Assembly: GCF_000765215.1 (NCBI RefSeq)
Contig: NZ_JPJE01000018.1
Coordinates: 1-64,000 of the forward strand
DNA length: 64,000 nt
Reading direction: 5' to 3'
From: Eubacterium sp. ER2
Lineage (GTDB): Bacteria; Bacillota; Clostridia; Lachnospirales; Lachnospiraceae
Shown here: positions 33,335-41,741 of the stretch, piece after piece
How the letters are laid out: every line of letters begins with the position of its first letter
How positions within the stretch are numbered: position 1 is the stretch's first letter
Notes under the pieces: generated by a model
Database searches by the model: none
Told to the model about the DNA's origin: nothing
What the model saw: the letters and a program-made list of their open reading frames with translations, nothing else
Position numbers and translations under genes: made by a program

Positions 33335-34690
33335 TTAAAGTTTGAACCATCCCATGGAATTGGCCACGGAGCTGGCGAGGATCAGCACAAGGAAAACAGG
33401 GGTGATCCACTTGATCATGACTGTGAACAGCTTTTCGCCCACAAATTTTCCGTTGGTTATCTTTACCTCGTCAGCGATCACCTTCGGGCCTACAAAGAAG
33501 CCCACGAAGATGCAGGTGAAGAAGGCCACGATGGGCATGAGTACACTGTTGCTGACAAAGTCCATGATGTCCAGAATGGTCATGTTGGCCCAGGTGATGA
33601 AGCCTAAGGGACCAAATCCAAGGGAGGACGGAACTCCCATCACCAGGGACAGGACAGTCACAAAGATGCAGGCATTTTTACGGCTCCAGTGGAACTTGTC
33701 CCGGAAGATGGAAACGATAGTCTCCATCAGCGAGATGGAGGATGTCAGGGCCGCAAAGATCACCAGCAGGAAAAAGGCCGCTCCGATGGCCCCGCCCATG
33801 GGCATGCTGGCAAATACCTTAGGCAGGATCACGAACATAAGGCTCGGTCCGCTCTGAAGGATCTTCGGGTCTCCGCCGGAGAACACGAACACAGCCGGAA
33901 TGATCATGAGACCGGCCAGGAAGGCGATGACTGTGTCAAACACCTCGATCTGGCGCACAGAGCTCTCCAGGTTGGTGTCCTTGCGCATGTAAGAGCCGTA
34001 CGTCACCATGATACCCATGGCCAGGGACATGGAGTAGAAGAGCTGGCCCATGGCGGAGAGGACTGTCTTTACAGAAAAGTCATCCATGTGGGGCTGCACA
34101 TAATAGGCAAGTCCGTCCATGGCGCCGTCCAGGGTCAGGCAGTATATGGAGATGACCACAGCCAGGAGGACAAGGATGGGCATGGCGAATTTGCTCACCT
34201 TCTCAATTCCCTTCTCCACTCCAAGAAGAACGATGACTGCCGTTGCTCCCAGAAAGAGCAGGAACCAGCCCAGGGGTTCAAAAGTACTCCCGACGAAATT
34301 CGTAAAATAATCGTCTGCCGCGGAGGCGGAGCCGCCGCCGGTGAGAAAGACCGCAAAGTATTTGATGACCCATCCCCCGATCACAGAGTAATAGGGAAGG
34401 ATGATGATGGGGACGGCGGATGCCAGGATTCCCAGGAATCCAAAACGGGAGTCCAGCGACTTAAACGCGCCGATGGCGGAAAGGCCTGTCTTTCTTCCGA
34501 TGGCCACCTCAGCGATCATTAGGGAAAAACCAAAGGTCACTGCGATCACAAGGTAGATCAGGAGGAAGGTGCCTCCTCCGTACTGGGCGGCAAGATAGGG
34601 AAAACGCCAGATATTTCCCAGTCCCACCGCTGATCCGGCGGCAGCCAGCACAAAGCCCAGCTTGCCGGAAAAGCTGCTTCTCTTATTCAT
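33335..34690 (-). CDS. Neurotransmitter:sodium symporter family transporter
   Basis: A 451-residue NSS/SNF (LeuT-fold) transporter with about eleven membrane segments. The hallmark AAAGSAVGLGNIWRFPYL lies near residue 15 and forms the sodium and substrate site; YGGGTFLLIYLV follows. It imports amino acids with sodium. The start MNKRSSFSG at 34690 is chosen because GAGGAGGT lies at the correct distance; an ATG nine codons upstream has no such site. A promoter and structured leader lie upstream. Confidence 0.9.
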   Translation of the reverse strand: MNKRSSFSGKLGFVLAAAGSAVGLGNIWRFPYLAAQYGGGTFLLIYLVIAVTFGFSLMIAEVAIGRKTGLSAIGAFKSLDSRFGFLGILASAVPIIILPYYSVIGGWVIKYFAVFLTGGGSASAADDYFTNFVGSTFEPLGWFLLFLGATAVIVLLGVEKGIEKVSKFAMPILVLLAVVISIYCLTLDGAMDGLAYYVQPHMDDFSVKTVLSAMGQLFYSMSLAMGIMVTYGSYMRKDTNLESSVRQIEVFDTVIAFLAGLMIIPAVFVFSGGDPKILQSGPSLMFVILPKVFASMPMGGAIGAAFFLLVIFAALTSSISLMETIVSIFRDKFHWSRKNACIFVTVLSLVMGVPSSLGFGPLGFITWANMTILDIMDFVSNSVLMPIVAFFTCIFVGFFVGPKVIADEVKITNGKFVGEKLFTVMIKWITPVFLVLILASSVANSMGWFKL

Positions 34691-34759
34691 TTGTAGAAAC
34701 CTCCTCAAATTTTTCAATCAGTAGTCCACACATGCATCCCGGATCTCCGCCTGCCTTTG

Positions 34760-34843
34760 GCGCACAGCGGTGTGCGCACCTGCACCCGGACGATCTCAGA
34801 CATATGTAAGGACTATTATAATGAAAGAAGAGATATTTAGCAA
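34760..34843 (-). promoter_or_regulatory. Promoter and hairpin leader of the sodium symporter gene
   Basis: Read on the minus strand, TTGCTA (plus 34838-34843), a 17-bp spacer and TATAAT (plus 34815-34820) form the promoter. The roughly 120-nt leader contains a perfect 7-bp GC-rich hairpin with a four-base loop (34760-34777). No known riboswitch class was recognised. Confidence 0.5.
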
Positions 34844-34871
34844 GGAAAATAGGATAGAAAAAAGAAAAGTG

Positions 34872-34900
34872 TTGACATGGATCAGAATGTGTGATAAATT
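34872..34900 (+). promoter_or_regulatory. infC: Promoter of the infC-rpmI-rplT operon
   Basis: TTGACA (34872-34877), a 17-bp spacer and TAAATT (34895-34900) start the ribosomal operon leader. Confidence 0.7.
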
Positions 34901-34906
34901 AATTGA

Positions 34907-35053
34907 TGCGTAAGGTGTAAAACAAAGCAGAGTATCCGCTCTCACCATAGCACGATCAGGTGACTATTGGTTGATATTGAGACATTATATACCATGTCAG
35001 GTGTATTGTGCAATAGGTTAAGTGGGTAGTCTGGACTATTCACTTATTTTTTT
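34907..35053 (+). promoter_or_regulatory. infC operon leader with attenuator hairpin (L20-leader type)
   Basis: About 165 nt of untranslated RNA precede infC. It ends in a stem at 35022-35043 followed by a T-rich tract (35044-35053), i.e. an intrinsic terminator just before the ribosome-binding site. In Firmicutes this operon is controlled by ribosomal protein L20, which binds the leader and favours termination. The hairpin is seen; L20 control is by analogy. Confidence 0.65.
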
Positions 35054-35072
35054 ATGATGGAGGTGCACTACA

Positions 35073-35579
35073 ATTAGCGATTTAATGATTAACGAACAGA
35101 TCAGAGACAGGGAAGTACGTGTGATCAGCGAGGCTGGAGAACAGCTCGGAATTATGTCTGCCCGTGAAGCTATGAAGCTGGCAGAGGAGGCGCAGCTGGA
35201 TCTGGTCAAAATTGCTCCCAAAGCTCAGCCGCCGGTATGCAAGATCATTGACTACGGCAAGTACAAATATGAGCTGGCAAGAAAAGAGAAGGAAGCCAGA
35301 AAAAAACAGAAAACGGTTGAAGTGAAGGAAGTGCGTCTTTCACCAAATATTGACACCAACGACCTGAACACCAAGGTGAACAATGCAAAGAAATTCCTCA
35401 CCAAGGGAAATAAAGTGAAGGTTACGCTCCGTTTCCGCGGAAGAGAGATGGCTCACGTGCAGCAGAGCAAGCACATCCTGGACGATGTGGCGCAGATGCT
35501 TGCGGACGTGGCGGTTGTGGAAAAGCCGGCCAAACTCGAAGGAAGAAATATGAGCATGGTTTTAACTGAAAAACGTTAA
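35073..35579 (+). CDS. infC: Translation initiation factor IF-3, AUU start
   Basis: A 168-residue IF-3, which keeps ribosomal subunits apart and proofreads start codons. The N-domain begins [20 protein letters not shown], with the linker rich in Lys/Arg around residues 70-85 and the C-domain following. The start is placed at ATT 35073, 9 bases after GGAGG at 35059, rather than ATG 35085, which lacks a spaced site. This yields the N-terminus (M)ISDLMINEQ known from relatives. AUU starts let IF-3 repress its own synthesis in known bacteria. Confidence 0.9.
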   Translation: MSDLMINEQIRDREVRVISEAGEQLGIMSAREAMKLAEEAQLDLVKIAPKAQPPVCKIIDYGKYKYELARKEKEARKKQKTVEVKEVRLSPNIDTNDLNTKVNNAKKFLTKGNKVKVTLRFRGREMAHVQQSKHILDDVAQMLADVAVVEKPAKLEGRNMSMVLTEKR

Positions 35580-35611
35580 AAATACTATTTATCTTTAAGG
35601 AGGAAAACATC

Positions 35612-35809
35612 ATGCCAAAAATTAAAACAAATAGAGCTGCTGCAAAGCGCTTCAAAAAGACAGGTACAGGAAAGCTGAAAAGAAACAAAGCTTATAAGAG
35701 CCATATCTTAACCAAGAAGTCTACAAAGAGAAAAAGAAATCTCAGACAGGCTACAATCACAGACGCAACCAACGTAAAGAATATGAAGAAAGTATTACCA
35801 TATCTGTAG
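35612..35809 (+). CDS. rpmI: 50S ribosomal protein L35
   Basis: A 65-residue, very basic protein beginning [18 protein letters not shown] and ending KKVLPYL, the exact L35 pattern and length. It lies between infC and rplT in the standard order with an AAGGAGG site upstream. Confidence 0.97.
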   Translation: MPKIKTNRAAAKRFKKTGTGKLKRNKAYKSHILTKKSTKRKRNLRQATITDATNVKNMKKVLPYL

Positions 35810-35841
35810 GATTGGGAAAAGATTGAAGGAGGAATTAGGAC

Positions 35842-36198
35842 ATGGCAAGAATTAAAGGCGGATTAAACGCTAAGAAGAAACATAACAGAACATTAAAGCT
35901 GGCGAAAGGATACAGAGGAGCGCGCTCCAAACAGTACAGAGTTGCAAAGCAGTCTGTCATGAGAGCTCTCACATCTGCATACGCAGGAAGAAAGCAGCGC
36001 AAGCGCCAGATGCGTCAGCTCTGGATCGCACGTATCAACGCTGCTGCAAGAATGAACGGACTTTCCTACAGCAAGTTCATGCACGGCCTGAAGGCTGCCA
36101 ACATTGACATTAACAGAAAGATGCTCGCTGAGATGGCAGTAAACGACAAGGAAGGCTTCGCTTCCCTGGCTGAGACTGCAAAGAAGAGCATTGCGTAA
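35842..36198 (+). CDS. rplT: 50S ribosomal protein L20
   Basis: A 118-residue basic protein matching L20: [15 protein letters not shown] at the start, [17 protein letters not shown], and [18 protein letters not shown]. It binds 23S rRNA early in assembly and in Firmicutes represses its own operon through the infC leader. It is the last gene of the operon. Confidence 0.97.
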   Translation: MARIKGGLNAKKKHNRTLKLAKGYRGARSKQYRVAKQSVMRALTSAYAGRKQRKRQMRQLWIARINAAARMNGLSYSKFMHGLKAANIDINRKMLAEMAVNDKEGFASLAETAKKSIA

Positions 36199-36253
36199 TA
36201 AGGCGCTCGCTAAAGCAGAGTGTTTGAAGTGATTTTTAAGTGAAATCCGGAGA

Positions 36254-36281
36254 TTTCCGCCCACAAGGGGCGGGAATTTTC
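36254..36281 (+). terminator. Terminator after rplT
   Basis: ATTTCCGCCC and GGGCGGGAA pair across a short loop and are followed by TTTTC. It closes the infC-rpmI-rplT operon before the tRNA promoter. Confidence 0.75.
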
Positions 36282-36365
36282 GAAGGATTTCCAAATGCGC
36301 ATAATACATATAATGTATATAATATATATACTGTATAAAAAATAGAAAAAAATTTAAAATAACTG

Positions 36366-36394
36366 TTGACATTCAGGCTGGCCTGTAGTATTAT
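36366..36394 (+). promoter_or_regulatory. Promoter of the tRNA-Leu gene
   Basis: TTGACA (36366-36371), a 17-bp spacer and TATTAT (36389-36394) lie 30 bp before the mature tRNA. Confidence 0.75.
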
Positions 36395-36424
36395 ACTTTT
36401 CGGACAGCGAAATAAAGCAGTCAT

Positions 36425-36508
36425 GCGGAAGTGTCGGAACTGGCAGACGAGCAAGACTAAGGATCTTGTGACATTCGTGTCGTGTGGGTTCAAGTCCCAT
36501 CTTCCGCA
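36425..36508 (+). tRNA. tRNA-Leu, anticodon AAG
   Basis: The 84-nt gene folds as a class II tRNA. The acceptor is GCGGAAG/CTTCCGC with discriminator A, and the anticodon stem CAAGA/TCTTG has loop CTAAGGA (anticodon AAG at 36459-36461). A long variable arm with a GACA/TGTC stem is followed by the T-arm GTGGG-TTCAAGT-CCCAT. The 3' CCA is not encoded. A34 would need deamination to inosine by TadA for wobble reading of CUN codons. Confidence 0.95.
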
Positions 36509-36517
36509 TTAAGTAAG

Positions 36518-36588
36518 AAGCCTTGAGTTTTCAAGGCTTTTTTCATTTCCAGAGAGGAGTTCCCGGGGAGAGCGGGAGCTCCTTTTTT
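36518..36588 (+). terminator. Two tandem terminators after tRNA-Leu
   Basis: The first stem, AAGCCTTGA with TCAAGGCTT (36518-36539), is followed by T's. A second, GGAGTTCCCG with CGGGAGCTCC (36556-36582), is followed by six T's. Confidence 0.85.
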
Positions 36589-36695
36589 CATTTTTGACAT
36601 CAACGGGGAAAAAGAGCTGTACAAAGCGCGTTTTTCCGCTATAATGAAAGCTGGTTTGTTTATATCTGATTATAATAAGGAAGGAACGTGAGAGC

Positions 36696-37070
36696 ATGTT
36701 TTTTATCATAGGTATCACCAGTGGGCGAAAGGATCTGAAGTTCAACCAGATGGTCATCTGCAGCAGGTGCGGCAGATACGGGAGATATATGGTGTACATG
36801 ACATACACGGCCCTGTCTTTGTTCTTTATTCCCTGCTTTAAGTGGAACAAGCAGTACTTTGTGCAGACAAGCTGCTGCGGCACTGTGTACAGGCTGGATC
36901 CGGAGGTGGGCAGGCGGATCGCAAGAGGGGAAGAGCTGGAGATCAGGCAGGAGGATCTGGAGCCGGTCTCCGGAGGATGGCAGTCAGGACGGGTAAAGCG
37001 CTGTCCGAACTGCGGCTATACGACAGAGGAAGACTTTACATTCTGCCCGAAATGCGGCGGAAGATTTTAA
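36696..37070 (+). CDS. Small zinc-ribbon protein
   Basis: A 124-residue protein of unknown function. Paired cysteines suggest two zinc sites: CSRC near residue 22 with TSCCG near 60, and a C-terminal ribbon CPNC...CPKCGGRF at about 103-124. A hydrophobic stretch between them (TALSLFFIPCF) may contact a membrane or pack in the core. A TATAAT box at 36640-36645 lies upstream, with a weak -35. Similar small zinc-ribbon proteins are common in Clostridia; no role is assigned. Confidence 0.75.
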   Translation: MFFIIGITSGRKDLKFNQMVICSRCGRYGRYMVYMTYTALSLFFIPCFKWNKQYFVQTSCCGTVYRLDPEVGRRIARGEELEIRQEDLEPVSGGWQSGRVKRCPNCGYTTEEDFTFCPKCGGRF

Positions 37071-37112
37071 GCAGGGATATTGATCCGAGAGACCGATTTG
37101 AGGATTTTAAGG

Positions 37113-37141
37113 TTTACCAGGCAGGGTAATCGTGGTATAAT
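37113..37141 (+). promoter_or_regulatory. Promoter of the nitrogen-scavenging cluster
   Basis: TTTACC (37113-37118), a 17-bp spacer and a perfect TATAAT (37136-37141) precede the M20 hydrolase gene. Confidence 0.65.
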
Positions 37142-37204
37142 GTGGCTAATTTTGAAAAAGTTTGTAAAATTCAAATAATATTAAATCATACTATCAGAGG
37201 GCTT

Positions 37205-38446
37205 ATGAAGATCAATACACAGAGATTGTGGAACCACATAATGGAGCTTGGCAGGATTGGGAGAAACGGGGACGGGAGCGTCACCAGATTTCCCTTTACC
37301 GCTCAGGACCGGGCCGCGGAGGAGCTGATACGCCGCTATATGGAGGAGGCGGGGCTTTCCGTGGAGACAGACGCGGCGGGCAACCTGATCGGCAGATGGA
37401 TGCCGGACACCCCGGCTGAGAGCAGAGAGCCGGTGATCACCGGCTCTCACTACGATACAGTTCTGCAGGGAGGAAAATTTGACGGGTGCCTGGGACTGCT
37501 GGGAGCTATCGAGGCAGTGCAGACGCTGAGAGAAGGCGGATATGTGCCAGGCTGCCCTGTGTGGGTGGTGGGCTTTAAGGACGAGGAGGGCAACCGGTTT
37601 GGCTACGGCATGATCGGGAGCAAGGCTATCTGCGGGAAGGTACTGCCAGAGGGGCTGGCGTCTGAAGATGGGGACGGCGTCTCCCTGCGCGACGCTATGA
37701 GATCCTACGGGCTTTCCCCGGAAGAACTGGATGCCTGCAGGGTGGATCAGATAAAAGCCATGCTGGAGCTTCACATCGAGCAGGGGCAGGTTCTGGAAAA
37801 GGGGGACTGCCAGATCGGCGTTGTGGAGGGAATTGCGGGACTGGAGCGGTACACAGTGACCATTGCCGGGAGCAGCGCCCACGCGGGAGCCACGCCCATG
37901 AGCGGGCGGTCAGATCCGGTCCCGGCCATGAGCAGATGGATCCTGCGGGTGACAGAGCTGGCCAGGGCGAGGAAGGACTGCGTGGCTACAGTGGGGCGCA
38001 TAGAGGTGCGTCCCGGGACCTGCAACATTATCTGCGGGGAAGCTCGTTTTTCCCTGGACATCCGCAGTGTCCGTGATGAGGATATACGGGATGTCATGGG
38101 AGAGATGGAGCGCTTTGAGGCGACTCTGGAAGAACAGGAGCATGTCAGGATCACAAGAGTGCTGGATCAGTCGCTGCCCGGAACAGTCTGCGATGAAGAG
38201 CTGAAAAAGAGGATGGAGGAGATCTGTGACAGAAACAGCTATTCCCGGTGCCGGCTCATGAGCGGCGCGGGCCACGACAGCATGAATTTTGGAGGACTTT
38301 GTCCTGTCAGCATGATCTTTGTGCCATCCCAGGGAGGATACTCCCACCGGAAGGAGGAGTACACTCTGCCGGAGGACTGCGGGGCAGGAGCCCAGGTGCT
38401 CATGGAGATGATAAGGGAGACAGCAGCCTGTAAAGAATACCTGTAA
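37205..38446 (+). CDS. M20-family carbamoyl-amino-acid / allantoate-type amidohydrolase
   Basis: A 413-residue di-metal hydrolase of the AllC/HyuC group. Metal ligands are visible in GSHYDTVLQGGKFDG near residue 81, KDEEGNRFG near 125, ELHIEQGQVLE near 188 and the C-terminal SGAGHDSMNFGG near 355. It would remove a carbamoyl group from allantoate, ureidoglycolate or N-carbamoyl amino acids, releasing ammonia and CO2. The ATG at 37205 follows AGAGGG and gives the family length. It heads a co-directional run with a purine permease and adenine deaminase, so a ureide or purine nitrogen role is plausible. Confidence 0.82.
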   Translation: MKINTQRLWNHIMELGRIGRNGDGSVTRFPFTAQDRAAEELIRRYMEEAGLSVETDAAGNLIGRWMPDTPAESREPVITGSHYDTVLQGGKFDGCLGLLGAIEAVQTLREGGYVPGCPVWVVGFKDEEGNRFGYGMIGSKAICGKVLPEGLASEDGDGVSLRDAMRSYGLSPEELDACRVDQIKAMLELHIEQGQVLEKGDCQIGVVEGIAGLERYTVTIAGSSAHAGATPMSGRSDPVPAMSRWILRVTELARARKDCVATVGRIEVRPGTCNIICGEARFSLDIRSVRDEDIRDVMGEMERFEATLEEQEHVRITRVLDQSLPGTVCDEELKKRMEEICDRNSYSRCRLMSGAGHDSMNFGGLCPVSMIFVPSQGGYSHRKEEYTLPEDCGAGAQVLMEMIRETAACKEYL

Positions 38447-38550
38447 GGGATAAAGAAATGGTTTTAGCCTTCGGACAGAGCCGGTATGAGCGGCCCTCAG
38501 GGAGGATAAAATATAGTATCACAGAAAAGAAGAGTAAGAGGAGGTAACTA

Positions 38551-39876
38551 ATGAAAGAAAAAATCAGCAGCTTCTTTCGCTTTCAGGAGCGGGGAACAAG
38601 CTTCAAAGTGGAGACAATAGCTGGTATCACTACATTTATGACGATGGCGTACATTCTGGTCGTACAGCCGAGCCTTATGGTGGGGGATGCCGACTATGTC
38701 ATTGACACCAACGGGGTGATGATCACCAAGGAGGCCATCCTTGTCACCTGCGCTCTTGTCAGCGCTGTCATCACGCTTTTTATGGCGCTCTATGCCAATA
38801 TGCCATTTGCCCTTTCCACCGGGATGGGAAATAATGCCATGTTCGGCGCTATGCTGATCGCGGGGGCTATTTCCTTCGGCGGCATCATGTCACTGATCCT
38901 GATTTCAGGAGCGATCTTTGTGCTGCTCACCGTGTTCGGTGTGCGGGATCTCATTGTAAAGACAATCCCCAAAAACCTGAAGATTGCCATCAGCACGGCC
39001 ATTGGATTTTATATCGCCTATCTTGGATTTAAGAACAGTGGGATCGGCACATTTGTGGATGGCATCAGCCAGGGTGATTTCAAACAGCCCTCTGTGTACC
39101 TGGCCATTTTCGGTCTGATACTGATCGCGGTGCTGACAGCACGCAAGGTAACAGGGGCCATCCTCATCGGAATTGTGGCGGTCACGGTGCTGGGCATTCC
39201 TCTCGGAGTGACGACGGTTCCGGAGACGCTGGCAAAGGTGCCGGATTTTGACGGGCTTGGCAATCTGATGTTTGCCTTTGACTTTAAGGAGGTGCTCTCC
39301 TTCTCCGCTATCCCGCTGATCTTTGTGTCCTTCTGCGGAGACTTCTTCTCCACCCTGGGAACGGTTCTCGGTGTGGGAGCTAAGGCAGGTATGCTGGATG
39401 AGAATGGAAACCTGCCGAATATCCAGAAGCCCTTCCTCGTGGATGCCATTGGAACCTGCGTGGGAGCATGTACAGGTAACACGGTAGTGACCACCTTTGT
39501 GGAGTCCAGCGCCGGAGTGGAGGCGGGCGGACGCACAGGCTTTGCCAGTGTGATCACAGCTATCATTTTTGCTCTGATGGTGTTCCTGTCACCCCTTGTG
39601 CTGATGATCCCCAACGCGGCCACAGGACCGGCCCTCATCTTTGTCGGCTTCCTCATGATCCAGGGCATCCAGAATATCGACTTCTCTGATTTTACAGAGG
39701 CATTTGGCCCCTTTGTCATGATCATGTTCACGATCTTCACAGGATCCATTGCAGGCGGTATTTCTGCCGGCATTATCGCTCACGGAGTGATCAAGCTGCT
39801 GACGGGCAGATGGAAGGAGGTACATCCATTTCTCTATGTCCTGTGCATCCCACTGATCCTGTATTTCCTCTCATAA
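38551..39876 (+). CDS. NCS2-family purine permease (AzgA/PbuG-like)
   Basis: A 441-residue transporter with about thirteen membrane segments. The AzgA-type features FMTMAYILVVQPSLM, STGMGNNAMFGAML and the SSAGVEAGGRTGFASV helix are intact. It imports adenine, hypoxanthine or guanine with protons. An AGGAGG site precedes the start, and adenine deaminase follows at 39 bp, so adenine is the likeliest substrate. No purine riboswitch fold was found in the 100 bases upstream. Confidence 0.9.
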   Translation: MKEKISSFFRFQERGTSFKVETIAGITTFMTMAYILVVQPSLMVGDADYVIDTNGVMITKEAILVTCALVSAVITLFMALYANMPFALSTGMGNNAMFGAMLIAGAISFGGIMSLILISGAIFVLLTVFGVRDLIVKTIPKNLKIAISTAIGFYIAYLGFKNSGIGTFVDGISQGDFKQPSVYLAIFGLILIAVLTARKVTGAILIGIVAVTVLGIPLGVTTVPETLAKVPDFDGLGNLMFAFDFKEVLSFSAIPLIFVSFCGDFFSTLGTVLGVGAKAGMLDENGNLPNIQKPFLVDAIGTCVGACTGNTVVTTFVESSAGVEAGGRTGFASVITAIIFALMVFLSPLVLMIPNAATGPALIFVGFLMIQGIQNIDFSDFTEAFGPFVMIMFTIFTGSIAGGISAGIIAHGVIKLLTGRWKEVHPFLYVLCIPLILYFLS

Positions 39877-39915
39877 GGAAGAGCGGCAGACCGGTAGTCT
39901 GCAGAAAGGCGGTAT

Positions 39916-41691
39916 ATGATGAAAATTCAACCGAAAAATAAAAAGGAGCTGCTCCGTGCAGCCCTTGGCGAGATCGACAGCGATCTGGCCATCACCAATG
40001 TGCAGCTTGTCAATGTGATCACAGGGGAAATTTATCCTGCGGATGTATTTGTCTATGACGGGATGATCGCCCATGTGGAATACAAAAATCCCGGGACGGA
40101 GCTGGACAAGGCAAAAGAAGTGGTGGACGGGGGAGGAAGGTATCTGATTCCCGGCTTTATCGACGCCCACGAGCACATTGAGAGCTCGATGATGACTCCC
40201 AGGAATTTTGCCAAAGGGGTGATCCCTCACGGGACGACTACAGTTGTCACAGACCCCCACGAGATCGCTAATGTGTGCGGCATGGAGGGAGTGCGCTACA
40301 TGCACGAGGCGGGAGATGACCTGCCTATGCGGCAGCTCATCGATATTCCCAGCTGCGTGCCGGCGGTGCCGGGACTGGAGAATGCTGGAGCGGAATTTTT
40401 TGCCGGACAGATCGAGGAGCTGTCCTCCATGGACCGGGTTATCGGCCTGGCTGAGGTGATGGATTTCCTGGCCGTGATACACGGGGAAGACCGGATGATG
40501 GACATTATTGACGTGATGGACAAAAAAGGACTGTACCTGCAGGGACACGCCCCTTCTGTCTCCGGAAGGATGCTGTCAGCTTACCTCTGCGGCGGCCCCA
40601 ATACCTGCCATGAGTCCAGGGAGCGCTATGAGGCGCTGGAGAAGCTTCGCAGCGGTATGTTTGTGGACGCCAGAGAGTCCTCTATCACGAAAAATGTGGA
40701 GGAGATCTGGGAGGGCGTGAAAGGCGTCCGGTTCTTTGACCATTTCTGTCTCTGTACAGACGACAGGGAGGCGGATGACATCCTGCACGTGGGCCACATG
40801 AACGATGTGGTCAGAACGGCCATCCGAAGCGGCATGGACCCGGTGACAGCCATCAAGAGCGCCACCTTTAACACGGCAAGAGAGATCCACCTTGAGAACC
40901 TGGGAGCCATTGCCCCGGGATATGTGGCGGACATGCTCATTGTGAGCGATTTAAGGGAGCTGAAGCCGGACTATGTATTTTTCGGCGGAAAGCTGGTGGC
41001 CGAGATGGGACAGATGTCTGTGCCCATCGAGGATAGAGAGTATCCTCTGGAAAAGGTTAACACCATGTATGTGAGAGAGCTGACGGAGGAGGATTTCCGG
41101 ATCAAGGCTCCGGTGGAAAACGGAACGGTGACAGTCAATGTGATGGAGTACCCGGATATCCATCTCTCCTCCACAGAGCTGACCACAGCCCAGCTGCCGG
41201 TGAAGGACGGGTATGTATGCCTGGAGGGAGAGGATCTCAAATTCGTGGCTGTGGTAAACAGGCATAAAGGCCATGACACCATCGGCTTAGGTATTGTGAA
41301 GGGCTTTGGGACGACCTGCGGCGCCCTGGCATCCACAGTGTCCCATGACAGCCACAACCTGACCGTTGTCTACGACAGCGCGGCAAATGCATTGGCAGCG
41401 GCAAAGGCGCTGATCCAGTGCGGAGGCGGTATGAGTGCGGTCAAGGACGGACGTCTGCTCCATGTGCTTGAGCTGCCCCTGGCAGGGCTTATTTCCCTGA
41501 AAGACGCCGCGGAGCTGGCAAAGGACAGCCAGGCCATGAAGGAGGCTAACAGGGAGCTGGGGCTTACAGGGCTTGAGAATCCGCTCCTGCGAATTGTAAC
41601 ACTGGCCCTTCCTGTCATTCCCAAGGTAAAAATGTCCGATCTGGGAATGGTGGACGTGCTGAAAAAGGAACTGATCCCCCTGTTTGCGTGA
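39916..41691 (+). CDS. ade: Adenine deaminase
   Basis: A 591-residue amidohydrolase-superfamily adenine deaminase (adenine to hypoxanthine plus ammonia). Metal-binding motifs are PGFIDAHEHIESSMM near residue 77 and TVVTDPHEIANVCG near 112. The later CLCTDDREADD and GMDPVTAIKSATFNTA segments are typical, as is the C-terminal small domain with SHDSHNLTVV. The length fits bacterial Ade. It sits between the purine permease and an amino acid permease in a tightly spaced run. Confidence 0.95.
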   Translation: MMKIQPKNKKELLRAALGEIDSDLAITNVQLVNVITGEIYPADVFVYDGMIAHVEYKNPGTELDKAKEVVDGGGRYLIPGFIDAHEHIESSMMTPRNFAKGVIPHGTTTVVTDPHEIANVCGMEGVRYMHEAGDDLPMRQLIDIPSCVPAVPGLENAGAEFFAGQIEELSSMDRVIGLAEVMDFLAVIHGEDRMMDIIDVMDKKGLYLQGHAPSVSGRMLSAYLCGGPNTCHESRERYEALEKLRSGMFVDARESSITKNVEEIWEGVKGVRFFDHFCLCTDDREADDILHVGHMNDVVRTAIRSGMDPVTAIKSATFNTAREIHLENLGAIAPGYVADMLIVSDLRELKPDYVFFGGKLVAEMGQMSVPIEDREYPLEKVNTMYVRELTEEDFRIKAPVENGTVTVNVMEYPDIHLSSTELTTAQLPVKDGYVCLEGEDLKFVAVVNRHKGHDTIGLGIVKGFGTTCGALASTVSHDSHNLTVVYDSAANALAAAKALIQCGGGMSAVKDGRLLHVLELPLAGLISLKDAAELAKDSQAMKEANRELGLTGLENPLLRIVTLALPVIPKVKMSDLGMVDVLKKELIPLFA

Positions 41692-41741
41692 TCAGTCTGC
41701 ATGTACGATACAAATTCTGGTTATTGGAGGAATGAAAGATT

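Noticed and set aside
38447-38550. Possible purine riboswitch ahead of the purine permease
   Set aside because: The conserved purine-aptamer core bases and the P1-P3 arrangement are not present.
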